A stretch of 64,000 bases of DNA, taken from the NCBI GenBank assembly GCA_036873135.1, contig JAPTYO010000007.1:14986763-15050762 (forward strand). Reading direction: 5' to 3'. Both the position numbers and the translations under genes were made by a program. This document shows positions 49,166 through 61,321 of this stretch, piece by piece. Numbering within the stretch: the stretch's first letter is position 1; every line of letters begins with the position of its first letter. The notes under the pieces were generated by a model, which was not told the origin of the DNA, ran no database searches, and worked only from the letters and a program-made list of their open reading frames with translations. The stretch is from Clarkia xantiana subsp. parviflora (Eukaryota; Streptophyta; Magnoliopsida; Myrtales; Onagraceae).

Positions 49166-49336
49166 TTATTGTTCACAAACTGAATTCTAACAATTATTAC
49201 TAAATTCATCATAAGCATAATATTAAAGTGAGACAATAATGGTGATATTTTTTTTTTAGAGTTGTTCATTTATATATGCAATATTAATGCTAAAGAGGGA
49301 TTTAACACGGATGTCAAAACTTATATAATATATAAA

Positions 49337-49756
49337 GGGCTAAAACCTATAAGTTGTCTGAAGTTTGTCATATGTGAAATTTTGGTGTCTGACGTTTAGG
49401 TTGAAGTTTAGGTTGTTCGTACTGACTGTCTAAAGTTTCAACTTTGTTGAAATTTGCTGTCTCCGTCCAAATTTGTTGTTAAAACCGACAGAACTTGGTC
49501 ATGTGCTTGTCAGATGACCCAATAAAAAATTAAATTCCAAAATTACCCCTAATTGGGCGGTGGCCGTCCGGAGTAGGGTGGTGGCCGGAGTAAACATAAA
49601 AGTATCAGGACAATTTTTACTTTTGACAGCAAAAATAGACGAAAAACAAAATTTCAACAAAGTTGAAACTTCAGACAGCCAATATCAACAATTTAAATTT
49701 CATACACCAAAATCTCACATATGACAAACCTCATGCAGTTTATAGGTTCTTAAACC
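49337..49756. mobile_element. MULE-like MITE, GGGTTAAG family, inside the Helitron-like segment
   Basis: 420 bp; ends gggctaaaacctataa and ttataggttcttaaacc. The inner phrases (tttggtgtctgacg, caactttgttgaaatt, gtcatgtgcttgtcagatgac) and GC-rich core match the family. The 9-bp flanks match at 6 of 9 positions. Confidence 0.82.
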
Positions 49757-50389
49757 TAGTATAAATGCACTTGAAATTTGTAACTTTTATGTTTGCTGTC
49801 TTAATAGTAGAAAATGGTGTCATGTGACTTTGAAGTTTATCACACGAAGTGTAAGAGAGGTTACAGTTGTTCAATTGAAAATGCTCGCAATCCATCTCTT
49901 GTTTTGAACTCTGTTCTTCAAGAAAGTAATAAGCGAAGTCAATCATAAGATTTTTTATATATTTTGTAAATGAGATATCCTGTAATGTAATAAGAGAAGT
50001 ATTACCTTATTGGAGCGAGCCATACGACATCCTAGTATTTAAGTTTGGTTACGCTAATCGTGTGACCTCCAAATTGTAAATAACCTTTAGTAACTAAATT
50101 TCAGGAGATTATGAGGTAAAGAATATTAGTATTGCCTTTTGTTTTAAAGAAAAACAGTGAAAGTACGTAAAGTGGCATTTTTTGTCTTGAAGCTTAAGGT
50201 AATGAATGATAAAGACACTGAGACTCACTTTTATTTGCCATGTCACTTAAAGCTTATGCATCATTCTACTCTCGGAAAATTCTACAAAATGTGAAATTCA
50301 GAAGGAAAGTCGTAAGAAAATTATAAAGAAAGGTAATCTTTTCAGAAAAATGTGATGGAGTGCGATTTCCAATTTTTCCCCTGAAAATA

Positions 50390-50430
<41 letters not shown>

Positions 50431-50640
50431 GTCTCACTAAGTGTATCTTTAATTTTAACATATTGCAGCATTGCTTTAAAACCAACATGGACATTTGTAT
50501 AAGCAGTTTATGGTTAATGCTAACAGACACTTAAGCACATTTCTTATGATAACCAGATTTCTTATGTTACAGCACATTTCAGTCAGTATCAATAGTAATA
50601 GTAATGCTAGAAAAGGAAAGGCACATGACATGCTTAAGAG
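49757..50640. other. AT-rich DNA with a 34-base A run
   Basis: No gene seen. The A run at 50395-50428 is on the plus strand, so it is not a poly(A) tail of the minus-strand gene fragments next to it. Confidence 0.6.
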
Positions 50641-51257
50641 CTAGGAAGAAGAAGAAGAAAGGACAAACATGAGGCGCATTGAAGCATTGACACCCAAGTC
50701 AGACAAAGAAAAGATCTCCCCAATCTCCACGTCACCTCTCTTGGGCACACCATTCAACTGATCCAGTGTAGCAATGGTCTTCCTCACCTTCAAGCCCTTG
50801 AACTTCTCCTTGAAGCTGCTGTAATTGGTGGGCATGTCCCGTACCTTGAACGACAAGTCATCGACATGGAAAAGGGTGCTTCCCCAGAAGGTACTTACCT
50901 CCACGCACTCATCATTCATCGCTGCCTGGAACCTCTGCTCAGCCTAGGCCTCATCCTTAGACACCTCCATGTAGGCGTATATTGTGTCAGCTCCGATGGG
51001 CTTGACCATCTCTACGAGCACCTCCTCGGCCACCCGACCCGTACCACGAGACCCGACCCGCGGGACTGGAGGTATTTCCTGAGATCCGCCACCGTCTCGA
51101 GCGCGAACAACGCCTGGAAGGTTCTCGTCTTATTGAACCCCGAAGAGGACTTGTTGTAGTCGTGTGAGTCGAAGCAGTACGCCGGGAGCACCGACGTTGA
51201 CTCATTGTTGGCGCTGTTGAGGCACTCGTTATCGTGGACATGTAGCCTTGCTTTCAA
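50641..51257 (-). pseudogene. Fragment of a PHR2-like photolyase/blue-light receptor gene
   Basis: Translation gives VHDNECLNSANNESTSVLP, then DLRKYLQSRGSGLVVRVG, a frame change of one base near 51040, VLVEMVKPIGAD, a stop at about 50950, and FWGSTLFHVDDLSFKVRDM with MPTNYSSFKEKFKGLKVRK. This follows plant PHR2 in order and without introns. It ends at SLSDLGVNAS and lacks the FAD-binding C-terminal half. It is broken twice and truncated. Confidence 0.85.
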
Positions 51258-51355
51258 GTAACCCCCTCCATGTCAATTAGGCAGTAGCAGTGTTTCTCAA
51301 GTAGAACCCAAGCTATTATGAATGTGAAACGTTAAGAACTGGCCTGATTCTTCGG

Positions 51356-52300
51356 CTATTTCATCGAATAAGCTATTTGGCATGGTCTCATCACATTTGC
51401 TTCAGGACCCTCACAAGCTGCTAGAGGGATGGAAGTTGGCTTAGACATTGCTAGAGGTAATTGTTGCCCTGGAAGACCGTAAAATTGAAGGTTCGACATT
51501 ACCATCGAAGGAAGTGAGAAAATTCTGATTAATATGCCCATGTTTGGGGAGTGAGCCATTGGCGGAACAATATCTAGGTACCATCATCGGCGACAAATAC
51601 ATACCAGCTTCCATTGTCATTATCTGTATACAATGCAAAGTTGTTACAGCTGCTCAAACAAATTAGGAAATTGTAGGTATTTAAGAGAAACTCAACACTA
51701 CTCACTGAAACACAGACGACTGCAATTGAAGAAACGATTAACTAATAAAGATGAATATCAGATTAATTGGGAAATACTGCCTGCAACTGAAGTTGCAGAA
51801 TCTTGAGATACTCAACCGCCTCGTCATCGAACCTTTGTCCACCTATAGACTTTGATATGCCCAAAATCAGCAAATAAATAAACCTTTGATAACTCAAGGA
51901 CATTATCTCGTGGCACAAGATTTTACTGCAAAAAGGCGTAACTTTTAGTGTCTTGGGGAATAAGTAAGAATGAATCTCTTGGAGCATAAATATAGTAATA
52001 GTAATGTTGAAGGAGACCGGGTAACCTTGTCGTTCGGTAATAGCTCTTGCAGGGGACTCATCTTCTAATTTATTTCGTCATTTTTCTTCTACAAGCAAAA
52101 ACCATCAGAATCAGTTATATCTATGCTAATGTTCTTCTGGATCATAAACGTGATTATGATTCAATTTAATTCTTCTCACCCTTTTGGATAAACTATGCAC
52201 TTCTGCAGATCGAATCCTCTTATCTTTAGTACCTGGATTCGGGGCTTGTTTCTTCACAATCGCTGATTCATCTTCAGCATCCTGATGACTGTTACATGAG
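51356..52300 (-). pseudogene. Fragment of a PIF-like bHLH transcription factor gene
   Basis: In gene order: RIRSAEVHSLSKRVRR (decayed basic region), KMSPLQELLPN (helix 1), DEAVEYLKILQLQLQ (helix 2) and IMTMEAGMYLSPMM. In another frame FYGLPGQQLPLAMSKP follows, typical of the C-terminus of phytochrome-interacting factors. Exon-like blocks are separated by intron-like DNA, with lost basic residues and frame changes. Confidence 0.75.
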
Positions 52301-52504
52301 ACAGCCTAGTATGATATCTGAATACCACCAACACTTTCAGAACATTAGCAAACAAGAACACAATAACTTGACCAACTGAAATCATTTGGAGCATAAGAAT
52401 ATATAAGAGCATATGGCTACAATTTGCCTTAATTACAAGAGCAATCTTAGACTGAATGTGTCATAAAAATTATAAAATATCAATACATTCCATAAGAAAA
52501 AGGC

Positions 52505-52712
52505 AATAAAATTATTAATTAGAAAAAGCACTAACCAGTAGAAGAGCAGATTCAAAGCCGTCCGTCGTAACTGTGGAAAAGTAGTTGCTGCTGATAAACA
52601 CTTCTTGTCGGCTTGAAGATTGACATGGATTTCCAACACGCAGTTTTACATAAATGTAGCCTATTCCCCTTTCTTCTACTGCCTCAATCTTTTCCAAAGG
52701 TTGCCCATCCAA
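52505..52712 (-). pseudogene. Unassigned exon-like fragment
   Basis: An open stretch encodes PLEKIEAVEERGIGYIYVKL and EVFISSNYFSTVTTDGFESA. The composition is protein-like and it sits between two recognised gene fragments on the same strand. I do not recognise the family. Confidence 0.4.
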
Positions 52713-53029
52713 TACAATTCAAAAATCAGATATACTATGTTGGATCTTGTTAAGAACCAACCTGGCTAACCAAGAATATTCTAATTTAAAAAAAAAATAA
52801 CAGGACATGATACCATTCTGCAGCATACAATCTTAATTTTACATGATGCTAGACCATTTTTTTTTTTTTTTATGCTACTATAACCGTTTAAAGATAATCA
52901 TTTCAATAAGAAACTGGAAATATATATATATATTTGATCCCAAAAAAACTACTATGAAATGATAGTGCGCTTACATTGAATGAAACATTCCTTGTCCTAT
53001 CAGTGTGATCAGAAAAAAGGGCTATTTCA

Positions 53030-53186
53030 AAAACTATTTGGTTGTCTTTTGTCCATTAGTTGATTTGGGATCGTCCTCATGTATTGTGGTCTGCCATCGC
53101 ACAACTTGAGCTATGTTATTTACTCTCTCAATAACTTCAAGTTTGTCCCTTATGAGCCATGTCCCTTCAGGACGTAATATCCTATC
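53030..53186 (-). pseudogene. C-terminal fragment of a plant methyltransferase (DUF248/PMT type, probable)
   Basis: An exon-like block starts after an AG acceptor and encodes ILRPEGTWLIRDKLEVIERV and RWQTTIHEDDP, like the end of the plant-specific SAM methyltransferase family (QUA2/TSD2 group). The ending is not conserved. Confidence 0.5.
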
Positions 53187-53419
53187 CAAATAAATCACCA
53201 AAAGCACGAGACTAAATTTGCATCAAGATTTTGCTTGCAGATCAGTTAACAGTCGATGATGCAGATGATTTGTCAACAACATGCATTTGAAAAAATGATG
53301 CAGTAAATGGAAAAAAAAAAAACAAAAATCGAAAAAGGGCTCAATATGTTAATTACATAATATAATTATTAATGGTCATAGTGATATTGCAAAAGAAATA
53401 GAGATTTAATTAAATAGAA

Positions 53420-53590
53420 TTACCTATGGTCAATGATGGGAAGATCTTTGGAAGGTGTCGAGAAGAAGCACTCAAAGTTTCCTTTCCGAAATGAACTGAA
53501 TGCACCCATCACGTAAATCTGTAATTCCCAGCAGCAGACGGAGCGGGGCGTGAGTGTAGACCTTGTCAACATTCTTCCGCCATGAGAGTG
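53420..53590 (-). pseudogene. Unassigned exon-like fragment with a donor site
   Basis: Encodes YVMGAFSSFRKGNFECFF and STPSKDLPIIDHR, ending at a GT donor. No family recognised. Same strand as the other fragments. Confidence 0.35.
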
Positions 53591-53960
53591 CTATTGCTCA
53601 AACTCTCGATCATCAGCACAATTTATTTTCTGAAATAAAAGGCTGAGATAGTCACTGCCTCACTGGTTGGGTTAATCAGGCCAAAAAATGATGAGACTGC
53701 AAAGAGAGAGCTCTAATTTAAGAGGACCTAGAACTAACATTGAGCAGCAGTGGAAATGGATTAGGCTGTTTTGATCTTAAACCTAGAACTAACAATATCT
53801 TCATCTTCGTTTGGTTGCATTGCACTCATTCCGTTCTCTGCTGATGTAACCATATAACCGGCCAGGCGGAGCAGCGTAACTGTTCAATACGGTTCAGTAG
53901 GGTTTGTTTTTTTAGCCGGCCGGTTTATAATAGTAACCTTTTGAAAAATGAATGGAATCC

Positions 53961-54040
53961 ATTGGGTTGAGGACCCAAGACAAATTATATATTGGTATTA
54001 TATACCAATATATTATTTGTGTTGGGTCCTCACCCCCAAT
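53961..54040. repeat. Near-perfect hairpin, about 37-bp arms
   Basis: Arms 53961-53997 and 54003-54040 (gtgaggacccaa, caaat, atatattggta) pair with three or four mismatches around a five-base loop. It may be the fused ends of a MITE or a small foldback. Confidence 0.85.
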
Positions 54041-55032
54041 AGACATCTTTGGCACCTTTTCATTTTATTAACAAAAAATATATTATATTTAATTCCTATA
54101 TTTTATAAAATTAATAATTTAGTCATTACTATATTTGAGAAACATTTATTTATCTTTAATATTATCAATAAATCATTATTTAAAATTTGTTATTTTTTTA
54201 AGGTCGCTTAGTCGGCATGTCATAGTAATTATAATTAACTTACAATCCAATATTCATATCAATTTAAGTCAGCCCTATCATACTCATTCCGTTCAAATTT
54301 CGGATGCATGTAAAAAAAAATTATTCAACGAATTATATAGATCGAGTGATATATGTTCCGCCTGTTGAGATTTTTCTATCACATAGATCAGCCACTTACC
54401 AAATTATATATATAACAAGTCAAAATATGGGTGAAATGTGGTTCTTGAAGTTTGACCTCGTACAAATAACATTTTACATCGTCCAATATTTATGGACTCA
54501 AACTATTAATTTAGTTCTTCTATTTGTTAATCCAATCACTTTGTATACAACCTAATTAATGTTAACTAAATATTTTTGTAAATTCAAGTCTTAACTTTAT
54601 ATTTTTGTGATTTAATTTTATCTTTATTATTAAATCAAATTTTGTTGGTATTGTGATAATGTATATAATTACGTTTGTATAGATCAAAATTTTCCATTGA
54701 TGACTCTAAGTAGTTAAGAACAAGTTTAGATTCTTGACACCTCAAGTTGATGAGTTAGATACAATTGAGTCGTTAATGACCAACGTAATGCTCGACCCAA
54801 CTCATTTATATATCTAACTATAATGCTAACTTAGTATTGTAACTGAAGACATTAGTTAACTTTTTACTTAATTATCCTCTTCTCTTTCTCATGTTTTGAA
54901 TTACGTTATGTCGCTCTTCTCTATCACATAGATTCGTTTCTCACAACGAATCAACTTGCCCATATTTTACTTTGATTAATTATAAATATTAGTAAACTTA
55001 AGATAAATTATATATCTTCAAATTTAACTGAT
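54041..55032. other. AT-rich DNA before the right Helitron-like end
   Basis: No gene seen. It includes a short near-repeat (tctatcacatagat) at 54374 and 54918. Confidence 0.55.
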
Positions 55033-55065
55033 CGATGCGCGTGCAACGCACGCGTTAATAACTAG
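55033..55065 (+). mobile_element. Helitron-like 3' terminus, plus orientation
   Basis: The hairpin GCGTGCAACGCACGC is followed by ttaataa and CTAG, then TATAT. It shares the hairpin and the AACTAG end with the inverted terminus at 49132. Confidence 0.72.
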
Positions 55066-55689
55066 TATATATTGATATGATAATTTTTGGTTGACATGAA
55101 ATAGGTCCAAATTGACATATATATCAATTTGTTATTTATATTGATCAAATAAACAATATAAAACATAAAAAAAAGTCAAATTATAAATTATTTAACGAAT
55201 TTTTTTTTAGTGATTAATTTTTTTTAAAAAATAAATTTCTTAGTTATTATAAAATTCACTATAACTAATATAATATTTATTGTAAATTTAAATAACATAT
55301 TAAATTATTATTCTTAATAAAATTAAAATATGAGCACATGGCTAGTTCTGACAATGGCTAGAGTGACTAAACTGAATAAAATAAGACAGGGATATGTTTG
55401 CCTATTCGAGTGTGGTTAGTGAACACGTACTAGGCAAATTATCAATTTCCGTCCAAAATGAATGTATATAGTGACGATGCAACAGTTCAGACTTCTCAAG
55501 TATCTAAACGTCACAAACGAGTACCAATTTTGTCAACGCGTGTCACTCAAATACCTATTTAATTTTAATTTAGTGGAATAAGTTGCAGTTCATGGGTTGG
55601 GGTTGGTCGGACTATGAAAAGATATGAAAATATATGGTTGGAATATACAGTTCAACTTTAAGTTAATAACTTATAAAATGTTTGAATTT
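55066..55689. other. AT-rich intergenic DNA
   Basis: No gene or clear repeat seen. Confidence 0.5.
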
Positions 55690-56345
55690 TGACCAATGTG
55701 AATCAGAGAAGTCTGAATAAAAATTAATTTGGAAGGTCTGAATTTTCAACTTTGTTGATATAAGAGGTCTCCGTCAATTTTTGCCATTAAAACTGACGGA
55801 ATTTGGTTACGTGCTTGGCATGTGACCGGAAATAAACTTAAATCCTGAAAATGACCTCCGACCAAAGTGCGCCCCTCACATGCTTGACCTGAAAAGACGA
55901 ACCCCTTAAAGAAAAAAAAAACATTATTATTCGTCGGTGACCGCCAAGGCCGCCCAAAGCTCCGATCGGAGCTGTGTGGCCCTGACCTGGGCCACAGAGC
56001 CCCAGATCGGAGCTCTGTGACTCCGATCTGGGCCCAATCGGGGCCGTCCAGTCCCGATTGATGACCGCCGGTGTGTTTGGATGGAGGTGGCTAGAGCCGG
56101 GGTGGCAGTGGCTCGCCATGGTGGTCTTAATTTGACTTCAGGGGTAATTTTGTCATTTCACATTTTCTCAAATAAGGTATTAAATAAAAAAAATATTAAA
56201 AGGGGTAAAAGTGTCTATTTACACAATTTTGTTAAATTTAACCCAAAAATGGACAAAAAACCAAAGTTCAACAAAGTTGAAAATTCATACCTCTCTGGTT
56301 AACATGGATCAAAATTCAGACCTCTCGGATCAAAATTCAAATTCA
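55690..56345. mobile_element. MULE-like MITE copy related to 17305-18125
   Basis: Shares ttttcaactttgttgatata, cgtgcttggcatgtgacc and caaagtgcgcccctcacatg with the copy at 17305. The GC-rich core (ctccgatctgggccc) is different in detail. The ends carry the aatttt-gatcca-tgtgaa type inverted repeat but not the GGGTTAAG tip. Confidence 0.7.
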
Positions 56346-56912
56346 AAAATAATACTTGATGCATGTTCTTTAAGGTGCATGTTTTTTAGGAAGGATGTAT
56401 CCCATTGCTAGCTAATTGTCGGAAATAATACTTGATGCTTCACCCTCCATTACCATCCAACCAAATCCTGCCTGGGCAGGACAACCTCAGCTACTATTTA
56501 CCATATAACCACTTTTAACTATGAGTTGGACTCCTCTTATCCCTCCCCATCTGGCTAGCACAGCCATGGTCAAGAAAGAACCAATCACAAATGCATCATT
56601 CATCACAATAATAAAACATCAGCCAGCCAAGCCAAGCCAAGCATAATAAAAATAAGCAAGTATTTGGTTCTAAATGATCATATCATAGCAGTAGTTTTTA
56701 CCAGAAACAAAACCAGCATCTCAAAGTTTATCAATTCAACAGACAAAACAACAACTACGCAAAACTGAGTTACGTGAAGACAGACGGACATTATGAGTGT
56801 GTGGTTCTAAGAGGGGATGAACCAACAGCAGCTACTATAACAAGCATCAACAATCCATAAACTGCTGCTGCTGCTGCTTCCTTTACCTCAAATGCCACTT
56901 ACCTTCATTCAA

Positions 56913-59900
56913 TCAAACCAAATAGTAGTAGCCAACCGCAATAAGTATGGCAAGTAAAGCCACAGCAGCAGCCGACGCTCCCCATACCCCGTAGTTTGTT
57001 GACTTTTTCCTCTTTGGTATTATCTTGGGGATTGATTCTCTTGCCTTCCCCCCTCCCCTGTACTTAACACTCGCAGTTCTCTCCTTGTGAACCACCTTTT
57101 TCTCAGCAACAGGAGGAGTCTCAGGAGCCGGATCAACCTTCTCAGCCTCAACAGCCCCATCAGTTTGTTCCTCCGAGTTGTTGTCAATTACAGGAGTAGA
57201 TGTAGCCCCTTTCTTCTTCGCCGCTTTCTTTTCTTGATCCTGCACCCAAAATGAACTTTCAGCTATCTTGTGTGACAATACAAGCTTGCTTGCTTGCTTG
57301 CTTGGATTAAAGAGGAAACAATAGAGGGATTTTTTTAGCTAAATAAAAAGAAGATGGAGCCCAGACAAGCCAACTGTCTCACTAGCAATATTTTGACAAT
57401 CGAAATGGGATTAAGACAGTCATCTCAAAAAAATTTAGCTTCTGTTTCTTTACAACTACTTCGTTCTAATCTTCTACTCCGCCGCTTTTCATTTTGAATC
57501 TTCAATCATTCTTAACTAGGTAGGTATAATATATCTCATTTTTTTCTAATTTTATAAATGTATAAGTATTCTCCTTTCTTCACTTTTAGAGGGTGACTTT
57601 CCGTTGTTTATTAACTTATCTCACATTTTGCTCCAATGATACTCAACAACGCAGACAGCTTAATTCTTCATACTACAGAAACTTAACAAAGGAATAATGA
57701 GGGGTAAAGATACCTTGATCTTCTTCTCAGCTTCCTTCTGAGCTTTGACAGCTGCTTTCGCTGCGTTCTTTTCTGCCAACTTCTTCTTCCTTTCCAGAGC
57801 CTGTTTTGCTTTTGCAATCTGCTCTTCTCTCTTCATCTCCTTCAACTTCTCCAGATCTACCTCACTCTTTCTTACACTGTCATTTGCAGGTTTTCTTAAA
57901 CCACTGTCTTCTTTGTCCTTCGACTCATCATCAGCTTTCTTGGTCTGAACCTTGGTGGTGGCAGGAGTTGTCTCCTTTTCTGCCTTCGATTTGAAAGCCA
58001 CTGTCTCTGGTGTCTTAGGAGCAGGAGTTGGTACTACTTCCGCAGCCACCAAGAGTTTCTCACCAGGGTTCCGTGTTCTTCCATCTTTACTCATTTGCCG
58101 AGCATCCAAGGATTGCAGCAACCTCTTCTGGTAGTCTTCCCTGAAGCTCTTGTCAGCCACCCACTTTGTCATGAATTCCTCCACCTGTCAAACAATAGTG
58201 ATAGTAGGAAAACATAGTGAGAATGTCTTCACATTTCAAATTCCTCTAGTTAAAAACAGATCTCGTGTTCACACACCTTAACATGAGAAAGCTCCTGAAG
58301 GGCTTTAACATCCCTACTCACAGCATGTTCTTTGGCTTTGAACAAAACTGTACGGGAATCATGGTAGTCCTGGTTCTGAATCAGTGGGGCAGCAGTTAGC
58401 CATCAGTAAGCATTAGTCATCAACATTTTATAATAACTACTCCAAATATTAGATGTCCACTAATCGACAGAATACTGCTGCAAGTACAACTACAAATACA
58501 ACCAATACTATATAAGTTCATCAAAATTTAAATAGATAACAAAACCAAAAAGATTGTTAGCGAATTAGTGACAACCATTTGCCATCGAGCTGCATCTTCT
58601 ACAAAACTATAGTCAATTGGTAAAATTATTGTTGTACTGCTAGTGTTTTTGTCTATAATTGTCTATAGCTATATCAATCAATATTTATGCTGTGCTTACA
58701 ACAACTGTATAGACGTCCAGTAAACCATTTAATATTTATAACTTGAATGTAAGAGCTTCCATACAATACCCTATGATAAAAAAAACTCTGTTATAAGAAA
58801 ACAACCAAAACAAGAATATGATTATGTTGTTATCTAGGGTTAAGAACCTATAAACTGTCCAAGGTTTGACCCTTGTGAGATTTTGGTGTCTGGAGTTTCA
58901 CTTGTTGATATAAGGTGTCTGAAGTTTCAACTTTGTTGAAATTTGGTTTTCCATCCATTTTTCAGGTTAAATTTAACAGATTTATTTGAAATGGCACTTT
59001 TACCCTTTTTATATATTTTTTTATTTACTACCTTATTTGAGAAAATGTGAAATAACGAAATTAACCCTGGAGTCAAACAAGGAGGATGAGACTGATTTTT
59101 TTTTTTTTTTGCTATGAGGGGTATTCTTGACTTTTCATTTGAGCATGTGACTGTTGAACAAGGGCATTTTTGGGATATTTTTTTTGTTCAGGTCACGTGG
59201 TCATCACATGACCAATTTCTGTTTGACTTAACAGCAAACACAGACGGAGACACCAAATTTCAACATGAAACCTCAGATAGTTCATATCAACATTTGAAAC
59301 TCCAGACACTAAAATTTCACAATAGCCAAACTTTGGACAGTTTATAGGTTCTTAACCCTTTTATATATGTAGTTCTTAAAAAATGACTTTCTGCTTATAG
59401 ATCCTACGTATAAAAAATTGAATTTTGGAGTTTTCTGTTCCTCTAAAATATATAACACTAATATATTTCAATGGGACAAAAACAAGTTTCTCTATAACTA
59501 CAAATATTTAGGTCTTGCTAATATCCTAGAAAGATCTAGGCATTCTAATTGTTATCCTCCAAGACATCCAATAAAGATTTAAGGTAAGGGCGGGCAGCAA
59601 CTGGACACATCACAACAATATCAAAACTATACAAAATAAAAGAAAAATTACCATGAAAAACATGCCTATCTCAAGCTTATACCTTGAAAAACAGTTCACA
59701 ATACAACTTTCTCACACAGCCTACTGCTGCAATCAAGCAGATTGCAATCAATTAAATTAATCAAGCATGCCGAACAGAGACTCAGAGAGCTTTTCAGGTA
59801 AAACCAATTAAAAGGTTTGTTGTGTTTATTAAAATTCCCTGCATTAAATAAGAATAGAAGATCTTCACGAAAACATGTAATGTTCAAAATCTCATGATTA

Positions 59901-61321
59901 TCAAAAATAAAAAGTTTACAAATTGTCAATAAAAGCATACCCCTTTCCAGCGCAATTTCATCAACTCCTCGAAGTCTGCATTTATTTTTCTCTTTTTCTC
60001 TAGCACCTCTTCCATGTCAGCTTCTAAAGAGGCAATTTCTTCCTCTAGTTCTTTCAACGGACGTTGGAGAGTGTTAATTCTTTCCCAAAGTGGTTGCTGA
60101 TCCTTCCTCACTTCATCTAGGCTCACACTGATGCTCTGTGGTACATTTTCAGCAATTGTCAGCTTATTTGTAGAACAAAGCCAGTCAAAGAACAAAAAAT
60201 TGCATAAAAGGAACTTACAGGATATATCAAGAAAACCATATATATATAAAATAAAAAAATCCTACCTTGACCTCGTCTTCAACGCCATCTTTATGTAGCT
60301 GTTCCTGGATTTGTGCTCTCTTAGCAGCAAGGTCAATAACTTTACCTCTCGTGCTCTCTAGCTGTTTAATTTCCCGTAGTATCTGTTTCTCCTCTGTCAA
60401 TGGAATACTTTCATGTTCAATACGGTAGTTCAAGCTCCGGATCTGCATGTACAATCAGCAGTTAGCAATAAAACAGAGACAACATGAGAGCACACAAATC
60501 CATTACTAGTTCTAATATGATGTCAACAGCACAGAAATTACACAGTGACAACATTATTGAAAACTAGCTCAGTCTGAATTTAGCACGAACAGGCAAAATA
60601 ATAAGAATTTTAGCAGGAAAGCGAAGCAATGTTCCTGATATGACGGCAGCCACTGCCAATAGAATATATGACAATTTAGCTTATAACATACCATATCATT
60701 AAGTTCTTTCTCTGATGAGCACAAACCATTTCCACGACCAGTAGCAGTTCGCAGTTCACCAAGTTTTTCTTGCAAGTCTCCCAATTTGTCTTTCTTTTCA
60801 TCGAATGCCTTCTTAAAACCCCTGTTCTTTTCGTTCAGAGGCTTTAATTCACCAATAATTTCACGTCGCTCTGACTGCACAAGGTAAAGTATAATCAAGA
60901 TTAGGTGATTACAGCTCATGTAATACTATCCTTCAAAAGAAATTGCTGCTGCAGAGCAAACCACGTAATGATGAATGTTGCTTACCCTCTTCTGCCTCAA
61001 CTTATCTTTCAACTGAAACTCGGCTTGTCTCAGCCTAGCAATTTCTTTATCGGCATAATCAAGTTTAGATCTCATCTTCGGGTCATCATGAGACTTCCAC
61101 CTTACGAAATAAAAAGAATGGACTTGAGGAGGCTCAGGCCATTCGTCCGCAGCATTACTAGGGAAATTAGCAGATGGGACCTGGTTTGCTTCTCCCTCAA
61201 CTGATCCATTTTCATGGGAACCAAACTTGATATGTTCCTTCGTTCCATTTTCATGCAGCACGGTCTTTTCTGCCTCAGTTGATGATGGGACTGTCTCATA
61301 CCCGACAACCTCAACACCCAT
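56913..61321 (-). CDS. PPI1: Proton pump-interactor 1
   Basis: PPI1 binds the autoinhibitory C-terminus of the plasma-membrane H+-ATPase and stimulates it. Seven coding exons: 61321-60986, 60874-60692, 60442-60266, 60135-59941, 58375-58277, 58184-57714 and 57239-56913, 1788 nt in frame, 595 residues (Arabidopsis PPI1 is about 610). The N-terminus is MGVEVVGYE, then EWPEPPQVHSFYFVRWKSHD, long coiled coils (exons 2-4, Glu/Lys/Arg-rich), a very basic segment (REEQIAKAKQALERKKK), a Pro/Ala/Glu linker and a C-terminal membrane anchor (AAAVALLAILIAVGYYYLV). The open frame runs upstream of the ATG only through non-ATG codons, so 61321 is the start. A leader intron is likely at 61351-61911. Confidence 0.94.
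58837..59358. mobile_element. MULE-like MITE in a PPI1 intron
   Basis: 522 bp from GGGTTAAGAACCTATAAAC to its inverse, the cleanest GGGTTAAG copy in the window. The 9-bp flanks tgttatcta and ttttatata match at 7 of 9. It lies in intron 58376-59940. Confidence 0.88.

Noticed and set aside
48881..49203. Tyr/Ile repeat ORFs
   Set aside because: Translations of an (AT)n microsatellite.
50395..50428. Poly(A) tail of a processed pseudogene next to the PHR2 fragment
   Set aside because: The A run is on the plus strand while the fragment is on the minus strand. A retrocopy tail would appear as T here.
57745..58134. Plus-strand Phe/Ser-rich ORFs opposite PPI1
   Set aside because: They are the complement of a Lys/Glu/Ala-rich coding exon.
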